A stretch of 64,000 nucleotides of DNA from NCBI GenBank assembly GCA_030077755.1, contig JAQJZZ010000011.1:2914001-2978000 (forward strand), read 5' to 3'. The position numbers were made by a program, and so were the translations under genes. The stretch comes from Filosporella fistucella. Its lineage: Eukaryota > Ascomycota > Leotiomycetes > Helotiales. Position 1 is the stretch's first letter. Each line of letters starts with the position of its first letter. Of the stretch, positions 33,981-47,703 are shown piece after piece. The notes beneath the pieces were generated by a model, which saw only the letters and a program-made list of their open reading frames with translations, was not told where the DNA came from and searched no databases.

Positions 33981-36900
33981 TCAAGCTCCATCCAAAAGCT
34001 TCTTCATCGTCACCGAAGCGCGTTGTAAGCAGTTAGCCCACTGCTTCACCTCCTCCTTCCCAGTAATGACCGAGAAATGCGCCCTAAGAACGGTTAGTTC
34101 AAGTTTTATACACGGGAAAGTGTTGGCTTACCCATCATCTGTTACATAGTATGTCATCCAGAACCTCTTTGGATTCTGCATGATAAAGCAAGATTGAGGA
34201 GAGAGACCATCAGTATTGGAGAACATCTGATCTGGCTCCACAGTCGATTCGTACAAAGGATTCTTGAAAAGAGTTGGTAGATCTTCACCCTCTTGCGCAC
34301 ACAGCTCCATGGCTCGGAGGGTACGTTGATAACGGTGGCCCATAAGACCATCTTTGATTGTCTTGTTGCGATCATGGGCAGCCTCAACCATTGCCTGGAA
34401 TCTGGTGCTCACTGGTAAACTGTCATCATCTGCAATGGTGCAGAAACGCGCTGTGGTGGGAGTGTTGACTTGAACGATATCGGGACGGCCTTTGTGGTAA
34501 TGAGACATTGATATAGCTTCCCATGATCGAGCGTTGTAGCCGTAGAAGTAGTAATTTGCGAGTAAGGACATCAGATCGTAAATTCCCTTGATGGGCAGAT
34601 GCTTGTCCATCAGGATATCCTTGCCGAATTCCGTCAAATTGATATCTCTGTAGCCAACTCTCGTGATCTCATGCTTGAATCTTTGGCGGACCTCGAGTAC
34701 TCGGTCTTCGATTGCTGGTGTTGTCTTGATTACGAACTCCTTGGGTGCTTCAAGATGGCCATTTGAATGGCCATTGACTTGAACTGGCGGTTCGTAGCTC
34801 AGGATTCCTTCGACCAGTGCTGTCTGTAGCTTGGTGAGGGTCATTGCCTGTATCGGGTCAGCTTTCTGCAATATTGAGGGGCAATACACTATGAAGTAGA
34901 AGATTTTTGAAAAGGGCTTACATCAATCATGGTGTGCTCAACATAAGTTCCAGAAGTGGCATTCTGACAGACGACGAATGAGATCGATTTGTCAACCCAT
35001 CTGTTGAACCCCTCGAGCATCATCATGTCATAAATACGTCCCTCTGGATCTGCTGGCGCAGTGTCGTCGAGACAAACCGCAAATGCTGCAGCCTCAACCA
35101 TATCAATGGTCTCTTTATTGACTGCATCATAGTGGATCAAAGCATCACGAGTCTAAGATCATATTAGTCAGGAATCAAATTCCATTATGGATCAAACTTA
35201 CCTCAGCCCAAGAAGTTCGATCATCTGCACTCAAAATGCTTGTCCAGCTTTCACTGGTATCTTCTCGGTCGAGAATGGCTTGGAATATTTTGGTCAATTG
35301 TTCCAGTGCCACATTTTCATCGCCAACCTTGAGCATAACTTGGAAAATGTGTCCACGGTGAAGCACAGCCATGTAATCATTTCCAGGGAACTTTGCCATT
35401 CTATCGAGAGGCACACCTGGTAGACGTGCTGTATTGAAAATGTACTGCCAAAGATCGGTACAGTTGGGAGTGCCAAGATATGCCATAGGCTCCCATCGAT
35501 CAGCTTCAAGATCTTGCTTACATTTGAAGGCAATACTGGAGATGACTGCAGCTCGTTGTGCTTGGGTATGTTGAATGCTTCCAAGTGGGTGGAATGCCAT
35601 GAAGTTTGTGAAAGGTGCAAGAGGCATACGGCGTCCAAGATAGATACTTTCCAAGAAGTACTTGTCTTGCCAGTTTTCAATTTCAGGATTGTTGGCCTGC
35701 TCGGCAAGGCGATCGTAGAAAGTTCGACCGATGCTTCCTGGACGTTTGAATTCTACCACGTCACGCTTGAGGCTTTCGTACTCTTCCTCAGAGTGGAACA
35801 TCTTGGAATTCTCGAGGTAGTCATCGAACAGAGTGTCAAAATCCACAAGTGGGATCTTTGGAAGCACCTTTGAAGCTCGACAGCAGTGGAAGTCGTGATT
35901 GGCGACAACCACATCCTTAACCGGCTTACTGTTTGCTTCATTTCCAATCTCAACAACATCTGGCTCCTGGGCATTTGCTTCGGTTTCTTTAGACAGGATC
36001 TTTGATCTGGAGGCAATAAGCTTCCCCAAAGCCGCAATACATGGTGCATCGACGATTTCAGAAGTTTGAACTGCAACTTGGAACGTTCGTACGAGCCAAT
36101 TCTTCAGTTCGATGGCGACAAGAGAATCGATGCCGAATTCATCCAATGATACAGATGGACTGATATCTTCGAGAGAGCGAGCAGTGAATAAGGCAAATCG
36201 ATCGCAAATGGCATTGATTACAATGTTCTGGACTTCTTCCTCTGAGGTAGCTTGTTGCATCAATTTTGCCACGTCGACAGTAGCCTGCTCCTTGGTCTCG
36301 TTCTTCTCTTCGAGGTAAGGAATTTGTCCAAAGATGGGGTTGGCGAGGGCATATTCATCGTGGACAGCTATCATTGATTTTCGATCGAAACCAAGGATCA
36401 TCTCTTGAAGACCGTCCTTGCCTGCTTGTGGGCTCATGGAGTACTCCAGAACCTTGAATACCTCGTCGAAAGACATGAGAACTGATCCCTGTCGCATGAA
36501 TTCTTGTTGGGGAAGAGATAGCGACGTTATTGCCTCTGAACCATCAACGGCACCCAAATTGAGAGCGATGTAATTGCATTTGGATGTGGTCCTGCTCAGA
36601 GCAAGCGCATCTTGGAATGCATTACCGACAGCATAATTAGATTGACCGGTCTTTCCGAGAATGGAAGTAACGGATGAGAGCATGATGAAGAATTCGAGCG
36701 AATCTCCTCCAAACGCTTCATCCAGATGTTGAGTACCTTGAATCTTGGGCTTGACTGCGGTCATGTAGTCCTCAAGTCCCATTTGCTCAAACGGATGGTC
36801 CTAAAAAGAGTGAGTTAGTTTCTGTTTTTGACCAAGCAAACTTCTATTGTGAAAACTTACCCGAAGAACCATTCCTCCGTGGATTACTCCTCGCACAGGA

Positions 36901-39900
36901 GGCAGAGATGCAGAGCATGTAGCTGCAGCGGATTGGACAGTATCTCTGATGGTTATATCACAGCCAATGATATGGAGCTCTCCACCCAGATCGCGAATCT
37001 CTTTCTCCAAGGCACGTTGAAATGTTTCATCAAGCTTTCGGCGGGACAAAGTCACGATGTGTCCAGCGCCATGAGCGGCCAAGAATTTTGCAGTGCGTCG
37101 TCCCAGATCTCCAAGACCACCAGCAATGACATACGTCCCGTCTTTTCGGAGCTTCAACGGCTTTGGTCTCTCCAGGGTCAACTTTACCTTGGTCTCCTCT
37201 TCACAAACCACAACCACCTTACCCATATGCTTCCTGGATTGAATGAGACGGAATGCTTCTTCAATATCGCCCATTGGCATTGTGGTGATTGGCAACACGG
37301 GTTTGAGGATGCCTTGGTCAAATAGAGAGAGCACCTTTCCAAGTCTTTCTCGCATTTCATCAGGTTTGAGTTTTCCCAGAACTGTCAAATCAACAGCAGC
37401 GAATGTTACATTTCTGTCGAAGGGAACCATGCTGATCTCAGTCTTCTGGTAAATGTCTGCTTTTCCAATCTCGACGAAAGTTCCCAGGGGAGCCAGGATT
37501 GCGAAAGAATCGTGAAGTGATTCGCCTGACAAGGAGTTCAGGACACAGTCAACACCTTTGTTCCCGGTAAGTCGCAGAATACCTTGCTTGAAGGTTCGTA
37601 GCCTGGATGAGAAAATGTGACTCGGAGGAATGCCGAAGTGGTCAATAAGCTGTTGACGTTTTGCAGTACTACCGACCGTGCAGAAGATCTCAGCTCCGAT
37701 ATTTTGAGCTAGCTGGATAGCTGCTTGTCCAACTCCACCAGAGGCGGCGTGAATGAGAATGGTTTGGCCACGTTGAAGGCGAGCAACCTCTTCAATGCAG
37801 TAGTATGCTGTCGTGAAAATGACTGGGATAGAGGCTCCAACGGAATATGGCATCGAATCCGGGATTTGGTAACTGAAGTTTCCATCGACACGTGGAAAGC
37901 TTGAAAATGGCTCTGCACCGATACCGCAAACTCGGTCACCGACTTGGAATTTCCCAGTGAGCCCACTGCCTACTTTTCGAACAATACCAGAGCACTCTCC
38001 TGCCATAGTGACACCAGGGACCATCTGTCCCATTGCAATGAATACGTCTTTGAAATTGATACCGTGGGCTTTTGCCTCAAGCTCCAGATCAAACGGCCGC
38101 ATTTCCTTTGAAGGACGGTCATCGTCCACAAATCTGAGACTGCTCAGAAGTCCGGGTGTTTCAACCTCGAGTTTCAATGGTCTTTCAGCTTGATGGAATG
38201 GACCCGTCTCCATGGCTTGAGTATAGATTGTTCTCTTGATCCAGTCGTCAAATTTGCCATCAGCGTGAATTCTTGGAATGAGAAGTTGGTTGTTGCTGAA
38301 AGAGTACTCATCCTCATCGGATTTTGTCGCATCGTTAGCTGTCACGAAAGTCTTCGCGATGATATCGGAGAGGACTGCGATGAGTGCGGTAGAATCTGCG
38401 ATGCTCTGTTGTACATCAACAGTCACAAATCTCATGCCTTCGTTCTCTCGTCGGACAACACGAGCAAGACCATTCACCATACCCTTGACTGGGTTGTGAA
38501 GATCTGTAGAGCTTTCCTGAGTGCCAAGCCACAAGACGTTCTTTGCTTTGGTGACGAGCGAAACGATCTGGTGGTAGTTTTCTTCAGATGGTGCAATAAG
38601 AGCAGGTTCTAGCACATCATCAAGAACGATGTAGATCACGCTGAGATCAACTGGATTAGACGTCCATCTTCCCACAGAACATTGATAGCCCAATTTCTGC
38701 AAGTATGCTGACAGATTTTGCTGGAGAGATTGGTACCCCTCGGATTGAGATTGGCAGATGATCTCGACGGCAGGCAATGCTTCTTTGACAGGAATAGCTG
38801 GTGTCTCGATGGCTTTGGACACAATCATGGAGGAGCGTGCAGTTGGGCCCTCGTGATCAGGTGTTGCAACCTCCAAGCCATTGAATCCTTGTCGCTTCAA
38901 AGTTGCATCCCACTTAGGTTTTGACAGAAGAGGGCAATCCTCACGTCCATCTTCTGATGCCCACCATCCAGCTAAAGTGCCAAAGATGATGTTAATGTGA
39001 GCAGTCAATCTCGTTAACTCAATGAGAATAAGTCGTCCGCCTGGCTTCAACAATTTGCGAGAGTTTGCCACAGTTTCGTCGAGGTAGCTTGTTGCGTGCA
39101 AAACGTTGGAAGCAATAATAAGATCGTAGGTACCTTCTTCAAAGCCTTGTTGAACTGGATCTTTCGAAATATCAAGAGTCTTGAAGTCAATGCGCTCAAT
39201 CCATTGACTGAGCAGAGCTTTACCTTGCTCGAAGAATCCGGCGGAAATATCAGTGTAGCAGTAACGATCAAACAGAACACCTTCCTCACGGTCAAGGGAC
39301 TGGATCAACGGCAAGGTAGCTCCACCAGTTCCCGCTCCGATTTCCAAAATCTTCATGTGGGGGTGCTTGAAAGCGAGAAGTCTCAAATAATCGACACTCT
39401 GAGTGTAGTTGGGAACAATCAAACCCTGTGAATAGAAACGAGCCAATAGGTCATCTTCAAGCATGACTGAGAGAGAATCTTCCTCGCCGGACAGAATAGC
39501 TGGCAGGTTCTCTCCAATTCTGGTGAGCATTTGACCCTCAACTCCAGCTTCATATGTCTGCTTGAGGCAAGATGCGATCTCTTGCTCCGACATGTTGCCA
39601 ATAATCTTAGGGGATGTTTCTGCATCGTACTTCTCCATCCACGCCAATAATTTCTTCAAGTGAGGCTTCATTGAGTCTCGGTTGATTTCTTTGGTCTTTG
39701 CAAGGGCTGCATGTATGTAGAGTGTTGCGGCAACTTCATACAAAGCCATTTCCTCGCCTGCAGAGAGTGCTTTTTCAGGCGATGTCTCAGTGGACACGTC
39801 AACAGCTTCTTTGACTGCATCCAGGGTAGTCTCAATCTCGTGCTTTGGGATGAAGTCGACATCCGGTTGCCACTTGAACTTATAACTCATTTTGCGATTG

Positions 39901-42900
39901 AACGGAAGAGTACTCTCATCCGATGCTGCTTCACCAATTCCACGAAGGGCACCACCTCCGATTTGAATGATAGGTCTCAATGACCCATCTTCTTCGGACT
40001 GCTCAAAAACCATAGTTTCCATCATGGCAGATCTTGCAGCTTCTGACTTCATATTCGTGGCCACAACCCACTTGGTTCCCGGCTTGCAGCTGAGTCTACA
40101 GTCAATAGTGACATCCTCCATACCTGTGGGCATGACGGGACCGTTGCCGGTACTCCTTCGATACAAAGGCATGCCCAGATGTGAAATAGCGTCAAATGAA
40201 GCTGGATGGATCAAATGCGGTCGCTGAAATTTGGCAGGCATCACGCTCTCAATATTCGGCAAGGTGACCTGAGCTACACCAACGTATGGACCAATTTGAG
40301 CTGATTGAACGTTGGCGAACGTTGGGCCAAAGACGTTGCCATTTTCAGAGAAACTTTTGTAAAGATATTCGTTGTCGAATTCGCTGTCAGTGGCATCTAT
40401 CATGCTTTGCAGGCGTTCCAGTCGGTTCTCAACCATCATATCTTCTTCGCGGGAGCCTTCAACCTCGTCATTCTTTCCGGTCCACTCGGCCATCACGGAA
40501 CCTGAGCAATGCTCGGCCCAGACATCTTCTGAGGACAAGGCGAGAATACGGAAGGTCTCCCATGTACGATCTGTCAAACTTTTTCCAGGTTTGAATGTCA
40601 ACATGACCTCAACATCTGGTGTTAACCCATCTGGACGTCGCTCAGGAATAACGATCGCTTTCGAAAACGACACATTCTTGAGTAATATCTTGGACATAAC
40701 ACCGGGGATATTTCGATCGATGCTTATTTGTCGCACAGCTTCGATGACCATGCACAGGTATGCTGCTCCGGGATAGATGATGAAGCCATCAACCACGTGA
40801 TCTCTCAGCCATGGGAGACTGTCAATTCCAACCAGGTTTCTCCAAGCTGGTTCATGGTTTGTGGTTCCAATCATTCGCAGGCCCAAGAGGTCATGGGGCG
40901 GGTGTGGGCGGAAACGATGCTGTTTGCTGTAGTTTGATTCAAACCAATAAGTGTTGGAATGGTCCCAGGAATATGGAGTGAGGTCAGCGATGGTATGGGG
41001 TGGTTTGGTCTTGCTACTGTCGCCGAGTGACAGAGTAGCTCCAAGATCTACTGGATATCCGAATTCAAAGAGCTTTCCAGCCGTGTCCAATACCGATACG
41101 ATAGCATTGCGATCTCGCACAAGTGTCGGTAGGTAGTTGGCCTTGAATGCTGCCGAATCAAGACCTTTGATAACCTGCCTGACGGGACCTGCCAAGGCAC
41201 TGTGAGGACCAATCTCAGTGAAAAAGTTCACAGAAACAGCTCCTCCTGGAGCCACTGCAGCCATAAGTTCATTCCGGCAGATGAGTTCCAGAGCATTGCT
41301 GAATCGGACTGGGGAAACAAGATTGTCAACCCAATACTCAGCGTCGAAGTTGGCAGTCTTTTCAGCTACAACTACCGACGAGTAAAATTTGACTGATGGA
41401 TTTGGTGTTTTCGACTTGATGTGAGCAATGGACTGACGGTATTCTCCAGCGACCTTCTTCATGTGATGAGAGTGATATGCGGTATCAATCTTCAATTTGC
41501 GATTGAAAATTTGGGCCTCATCGAGTAGGAGTTTTAGCTCATCGATGGCAGACTCATCCCCTGAAACAGTCGTACTGACAGGAGAGTTGATACAAGCAGC
41601 CGAGACAAGACCCGTTCGTGTTTGGTCGATGTATTGTTTGACGTCCTCTTCGCCGAGGCCAACGGCCATCATGGCACCTTTGGTCGACATAACACGTGCG
41701 CAGGCTTTGGACATAAAACCTCGGTGGTATGAAATCTCCAATGCGGTCTTCTGGTCCAGAGCTTCTGCAGCATACGCTGCGGCGATCTCACCACTACTGT
41801 GGCCAAGAACGATATCTGGCAAGACGCCGAGGGCTTTTAGTAAGTCCACCAACGCAATTTGTATGGCAGTAGTAGATGGTTGAGAAATCTCAGCTTGGCC
41901 AACTCGCGAATCCTTTTCGTCTTCGGATAGCTCGCTGATCAGGCTCCAGTCTGCCCCAAGATCTTTCAGTATCCTGTCTGACTCAAGTATCGAGTCTCCG
42001 AAGATCTTCTGGGAATTCATGAGCTCTCGGCCCATGCCATACCACTGTGCACCTTGACCAGTGAAAAGAAATACGGAGCTGAAGCTGGTCGAAGATTTGG
42101 TTATACGTGGCTTCTGGTCCAGTGATGTGAGGAGATCTTCTGGGGTGGCAGCTGCCGTGCTGAAACGGAATTGCATTGGGGTTCGGCGACTTGACAGTGT
42201 GTATGCAAGGTCGCGGAAGTACGAAGAGCTGTCTTGAGCAGATACCCATTTCTGCAAATTCTCGACCATGTTCTGCAAAGATAATTCGGATCTTGCTGAG
42301 AGGACAAATAGCTCGGGGCTTGTTGGCACAGTAGATCCATTTTGAATCTTGACATCTGCAACTTGGGTTCCATTACTGCCATTGGTCTTCGACTCAGATG
42401 ATCCATTGACTTTGGAAGGAATGTCTGCAACATGCGTTCCATTTCTTCCGTTCGTCTTTACTTCAGAGGATCCGTTAACTTCCGAGGGTGTGTCTGCCAC
42501 GTGGACGCCATTGCTTCCATTGGTCTTGAGTTCAGAGGATCCGTTAGTCACGGGTGAGGCTTCCACCACATGGACTCCGTTGTGGCCGTTGGGTGTTGTT
42601 TCCGATGAACCATTAACCTTGAGAGAATGATCTTCCGCATGAAATCCGTTGGTTCCATTGGTTTTTGGTTCGGAAGACCCATTAGCCTTTGGAAGACTCT
42701 CCTTAGGAAGAACTTTGCCGTACGTAGTGGCAGATTCTAGAATGATATGGGCGTTCGTTCCACCATAACCAAACGAGTTGACAGAGACTCGTAATGGCCC
42801 ATTCGTTGGTAATGGAGTCATTTCTGTCGCAATCTGTCTTTCGCGTCAGTACAAGATGGGAGTGTCTTCCGGAAAGTCACATCGTACCTTGATTTTACGC

Positions 42901-44380
42901 TCATCAAGCAGCAAACTTGGCTTTGGCTTGATAAAGTCGATATTGGGAGGAATCATCCCACTTTTCAGCACCAATACGGCTTTCATGAGTCCAGCAACAC
43001 CACTGGATGCTTCAAGATGTCCAATATTTGACTTGATAGAGCCAACATAAAGTTCATCCTCACGTCCGGCTTCGGCGCAAAAGACTTGCGCGATAGACGA
43101 TATCTCGGCAGCGTCTCCTTTAAAGATGTCAGAGTTATCCTTATCAAGAGTTCAAAATACCCGTACCTGCTTGTGTTCCGGTTCCATGTGCCTCAACATA
43201 CCCGGTGTCCTTGGGATCGAGACCCGCAGTCTTGTACACACGTCGCATAAGACTGGCCTGAGCAAGAGGATTAGGTAGCGAGATACCTGCCGTCTTTCCA
43301 TCTTGATTCAGACCAGAATTCCTGATTATAGCGTGGACTGTGTCTCCATCCTTAATGGCATCGTCGAGTCGTTTCAGAACGAAACTAACAACGCCCTCGC
43401 CTCTTGCATAGCCTGATCCACGGCTATCGAAAACATAACACCTGCCATCTGGATTGGTCATTCTAAAAAGCCAGAATTAGCTCTACTAAACTTGAACCAG
43501 CTGCATAACAATCGGTTGATATTTGCGGGGTGGAGCTTATCTGCACGACTTGGTCATGTGATCATGTTCTACAAATATATGCAACCGAATATCTGGGTAA
43601 GTAAAAACATAGACTTACCCTACTTGACTCATGGGAATGATCTGATCGGGGGCTAATACTAATTGTGTCCCTGCCACAATAGCCATTTTGGCTTCTCGCG
43701 CTCGGAGTCCAAGGCAGGCCTCGTGTAACGCAACCATACTTCCGGAACATCCTGTGTCCACTGTACTTGAGGCACCCTTAAGATCGAATGCATAAGATAT
43801 TCTGTTGGACAAAATAGCAATTCCAGAACCGATCATGTGTAGCTTGGGTACTCTAGAGACATCTTTGTATCCCATACGTTCGAAACTGTTGACTTGTATT
43901 AGCTTTTAGGTCACTGGATAAAATGATGAAGTATAGGGAGGGAGGTTTTGATTCTGAAGGTGTGGAGTTAGTATGAACTTACTCTGTAGCATAAGCTCCG
44001 ACATGAACTGATGTGTCAGAGCCTTTGATACTCTGTAGTGTTTGTCCGGCATTCTCAAGGGCTTCATATGTTGTTTCCATCAAAATCCGTTGTTGGGGAT
44101 CAAGACATGATGCCTCATGAGGATGAACATTGAAGAAACGTGCATCAAAAGCACCAATATCTTGTGTCAAAAAGTAAAGACCTTTGACATTGAGGGCCTC
44201 CTTGGCTTCAGGGTCTGGGTGGTAGAATGAATCTTTATTCCATCGATCAGCTGGAATTTCACACCAGCCACTACGACCTTCAGAAAGCATATCCCATAGC
44301 TTGTCTGGGTTGTCTGAGCCGCCTGGTAAGCGACATGCCATGCCAATGATGGCAATAGGGGCAGGGCTTGGTTCTGCCAT
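33981..44380 (-). CDS. Highly reducing polyketide synthase with C-terminal carnitine-acyltransferase-type domain
   Basis: Exons (minus): 43983-44380, 43619-43885, 43167-43462, 42888-43117, 36861-42833, 35202-36800, 34922-35152, 34132-34865, 33981-34083. Phases close to 3276 residues. Domains: KS ~8-432 (triad Cys179 in DTGCSGS, His314 in EAHGTGT, His354); a 23-residue repeat linker ~447-560; AT ~570-960 (GQGAQ ~656, active Ser in GHSSGE ~743); DH ~1044-1340 (His ~1076, Asp ~1278); MT with EIGAGTGG ~1561; ER ~1950-2270 (AASGGVGQ ~2093); KR ~2297-2600 (SSV and NYAVGN); ACP ~2570-2650 (Ser ~2614 in GIDSL); acyltransferase ~2696-3276 (RWVDKSISF, catalytic His ~2994 in EHTMID). All reductive domains look intact, so a methylated, largely reduced chain is expected. 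From recall, the Trichoderma virens Tv6-931 enzyme has the same end domain and transfers its chain to polyalcohols reversibly. Confidence 0.95.
42345..42686 (-). repeat. 69-bp coding minisatellite in the PKS KS-AT linker
   Basis: Five head-to-tail copies of a 23-residue unit with consensus x-NGSSE-x-KTNG-x-NG-x-HVAD, for example [19 protein letters not shown], followed by a partial NGS. The copies differ at a few codons but keep length, except the last one, which is one codon shorter. The unit is multiple-of-three and lies between domains, so copy number could change without breaking the enzyme. Confidence 0.85.
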
Positions 44381-46569
44381 GACTGGATGTGAGAGGAAGG
44401 GGATGGGGATGACGTATAATGTAGGCGGAGAGGGAGGGAGTTAGGATTTGCAGTAGAATACCAGTATGACAGTCTGGAACTCCAGCATGAATATATAGAT
44501 TAAGATGCAGAATCGGTAGCGCTGGAGTGGAGATGTGAGGGGACTACACGACTTGATATGAAAAAAAAGTATATCCTACGCCTCAACCATACACGACGAG
44601 CTAGGCTTAGAATATTCTTAATCAGCTCTATTGGAATCCTGCGACCCTCGAATCTGGAGCAGCTCACAACTCGTGAGAGATAACGAAAGAAGTTCATCAA
44701 CAGCCGGAAGGTAGCTACCGCAGAAAGATACTATACTCACATCCTGGCCATCACAATCCTTCTCAGGGGTATCTGCACATCGCCAGCCTCGAATTGTAGA
44801 CGGAATTGATGCTACTCTGTGAATAACTCTTTTCCACTTGGATAAGAACGTCCTTTGCATCCTTCTGTGCAGAAAATTGCCGGAGCACGGGAGAATGATC
44901 CGTCATTGCTTGGATGTAGCACAATGGCTATGTCGATTACGAGTGAGATCAAAGAGCTTCAACTCGCGTCACTGCTTCAGTATGATAGATGGAGCTAAAA
45001 TTTGCAATCTGAGGCACTGGCGTCCAATACGCGTAAGTTACAGCTCTAGTACACAAAAAATACACGTGTAGTGATTATAGTCTAATTGTCTCCCATGCAG
45101 AGCTCGCTGCTACTAACCATGGTTCTGGTAACTCAGCCCCCGAGCTCATAAGCATTTGCCCGCAGAATAACATCAGCCTGGAGCTGCATGTCAGCTGGTA
45201 CAACTAGATATAGTAATTTAGTAATTTATCTTCTCAAAAAGGAAATGTGGGGTATATTTACATGCTAAACGACAGTTATATTCGATCCTGATATTGCGGC
45301 AAAAGTAGTCGCGAGATTACGTCGGAAGCGAGCTGGACCAACCCTGGGTGACCAAGGACCAGGTCAACAAAATGTCTGAATGTGGTAGATACGCATAGTG
45401 GTTAAATCCCTCTTGGGTAAGGCAGGATAGAAGGGCTACGTCTATAGCAGTGGAGACTGGTGATGAGATATCCCGTAATACACTGCTTGTAGACATCCAT
45501 GTAATTTGTACATTTCAGCCATCTTTCAAACCGTACAGAAAACTTTGTATGGCTATGCTAGCATGCGTATCTCTTGAATGTCGGATTTGACGATCCAATC
45601 ACAATAGCGCTGTCGTGAAGGACAATATCAAGCCTCTTCCGCGGTCCGATCCGTGAGGTGGTCGGATTTTAACCTTCCCGCAGGAGATAAGGCGACAACG
45701 CACACATTCCGGGTTGGAGTTGCAGCATGAAGGCAAGATAGAAAAGATATGTGTTGATGGTGTTGCTGTGATAAGGCACAGGCGTAATGTTTTTCCAGGT
45801 TGTGGCGAACCAAGATCTGGCGTGTTGTGTCGAAGCTTTACGGGCCTAACCATATTGAGCAGCCGAGAAGTGGATCCACTACGGCCCGGGGAACCGAGCG
45901 TGGGGAAAAGGGGGTTTGACATTGGCTTGGGTTTAGATCGTGGAGAAGAATACCTCCAGCTCCGCAAGGTAGAGTAAGAAGAGTTATCTTACATGAATAG
46001 TTTTGGTCATTTTGGGCCTACATGTCCCGTCTCATCAGCAACATCGGGATTGTTCATCAACGGACATTTCCATTGTCCGCCAATTGACTGGAAATGTAAT
46101 TATCCATAGACAAGAGATAGGCTGCTCGAGGCGACCGACCAGTAGGGTTGCGCTCCAACCGACTGCGCCGCAATAGTGCAGCTCGTGCTGTTTTATATGC
46201 AGCCTCATATGGGTAGACGAGCCAGATTTGCTGTGACTTGCATGACCCCAGGTTCCAGAAGGTTGACATTTTGAAGGGACCCGGCAGCGACCGCCTAAAT
46301 GTACTGATAGATTTGACCAGTCCCTCAACCGGGCAGTCTCTCTGTTCAGGAAGAGACGCCGAGAAAGTTCCTTTCCAACCGCTTAAATGTCTCAAAGACA
46401 TTTCATCCAGCCAGTCGTAACATAGCTCTCGAAAGTGCTTTCACAACCAACAGGTTGGTTTTTCACTTCCCAAGTACTTCAAATATTGATAACGAGAGGA
46501 ACTCCACCACGACAGGTTCTCTCTCCACAAACGCGAATTTCATACAGAGGCAGTTGTATCATTTTCAAG
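44381..46569. promoter_or_regulatory. Divergent region between PKS and RTA1 genes
   Basis: About 2.2 kb. A TATA-like element is on the minus strand at 44491-44498, ~111 bases upstream of the PKS ATG. Around 45600-45970 is a GC-richer patch with ORFs on both strands that resemble no family. No operator could be assigned confidently. Confidence 0.4.
44491..44498 (-). promoter_or_regulatory. Probable TATA element of the PKS gene
   Basis: The minus strand reads CTATATAT here, about 111 bases before the PKS start codon. The position is consistent with a core promoter followed by a 5' leader. Confidence 0.4.
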
Positions 46570-47703
46570 ATGGGCGTCCTTCCAGACGGAGCAGTCTACA
46601 TTCCAGGCTTTATTTGCACATTGTCGACGTGCAGTGTGAAAATCTGGGGCTATGTCAAATATCAGCCAAGTATCCCTGGAAATGCGATATTTTTGGTTTT
46701 GATCGATCTCATGGCTCTTGCTCAGCTTATTCTGGGGCCGTATCACCACACTGGACTCGTCTGCATATCGATGCTGTTTGGCCTGGCCTCGGAATCTACT
46801 GGTTATGTTGTACGATTATTGATCCATGGAAACCCGTTCAGCAGAGTATATTTCTTGATTCAGCTTGTGTGTCTATCGATCGGGCCCGTTTTCATTGCTG
46901 CTGCTGTTTACTTGAGCCTTGGGCGCATCGTGGTCGTCTATGGGGAGGGCATCAGTCGGATAAAGCCCAAATCTTACACCCTATTCTTCATGGCCTGCGA
47001 CGCTGTCAGCCTTATAATCCAAGCAATCGGAGGAGGAATCGCGGCTTCTTACCCACTCACCAATGACAAAATGGTTCGTTGCCTTCTGATTCAATTGATT
47101 TCTTCTGGCCTGGATATCCCTTCGAACTTTTACTGACTCTGGCAGATCAATCTTGGAACACATATCCTCATTGCTGGTCTCGCCTTCCAGGTTGCTAGTC
47201 TGTTTGCCTTCTCTGTTTGCAGTTTAGAATTTCTTTGGCGTGTGAGGAAGAGTCCCGAGTTGCGCAACCCCGACTTTATCGAGCTCACCAGCAGCAGAAG
47301 GTTCAAGTTATTCCTGGGCTGTATGTATTCATCATTAAGCATTTTTAATTGCGGGAGCTAACATTTCAAAACAGCACTTGGTCTCGCAACCACCTGCCTA
47401 TTTATTCGATGTGTTTTCCGATCTGTCGAGTTGAGTCAAGGGTTCTCTGGAAAGCTTGCAAATAACGAAGTCGAGTTCATGATCTTGGACGGAGTCATGG
47501 TGATCATTGCATCCGCCTGCATGACTATCATGCATCCTGGATATGCCTTTGGAAAGAGATGGAACGATGCAAGTTTCCCGTTCACGACTCCTAAAGCTGT
47601 TCCTCCTACAAGTGGAGAAGCAGATAGCCAGACTGTAGCTGCTGGAAGCTCAGATGGAGGAGAAAAGGCCGAGCCAAAGACAACTCATGCCACCGTAAAT
47701 TAA
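46570..47703 (+). CDS. RTA1-family (lipid-translocating exporter-like) membrane protein
   Basis: Exons: 46570-47073, 47146-47320, 47375-47703, giving 335 residues. About seven TM helices. RTA1 landmarks are ESTGYVVRLL, LSIGPVFIAAAVYLSLGR, the LIIQAIGGGIA block, and FIRCVFRSVELSQGF with the following EFMILDG near residue 265. The first intron uses an unusual GTTCGT donor, but the frame and family match demand it. RTA1-type proteins confer resistance to 7-aminocholesterol in yeast; other members are implicated in lipid flipping or sterol stress. It is divergent from the PKS, and a resistance or transport role for the cluster is inference. The hydrophilic C-terminus (Ser/Gly/Glu-rich) is typical of the family. 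Confidence 0.88.

Noticed and set aside
42349..42630. Plus-strand repetitive ORF inside the PKS
   Set aside because: Antisense shadow of the 69-bp minisatellite.
45599..45977. Overlapping ORFs in a GC-rich patch between PKS and RTA1
   Set aside because: Pro/Arg/Ser-rich with no recognisable domain; probably regulatory DNA.
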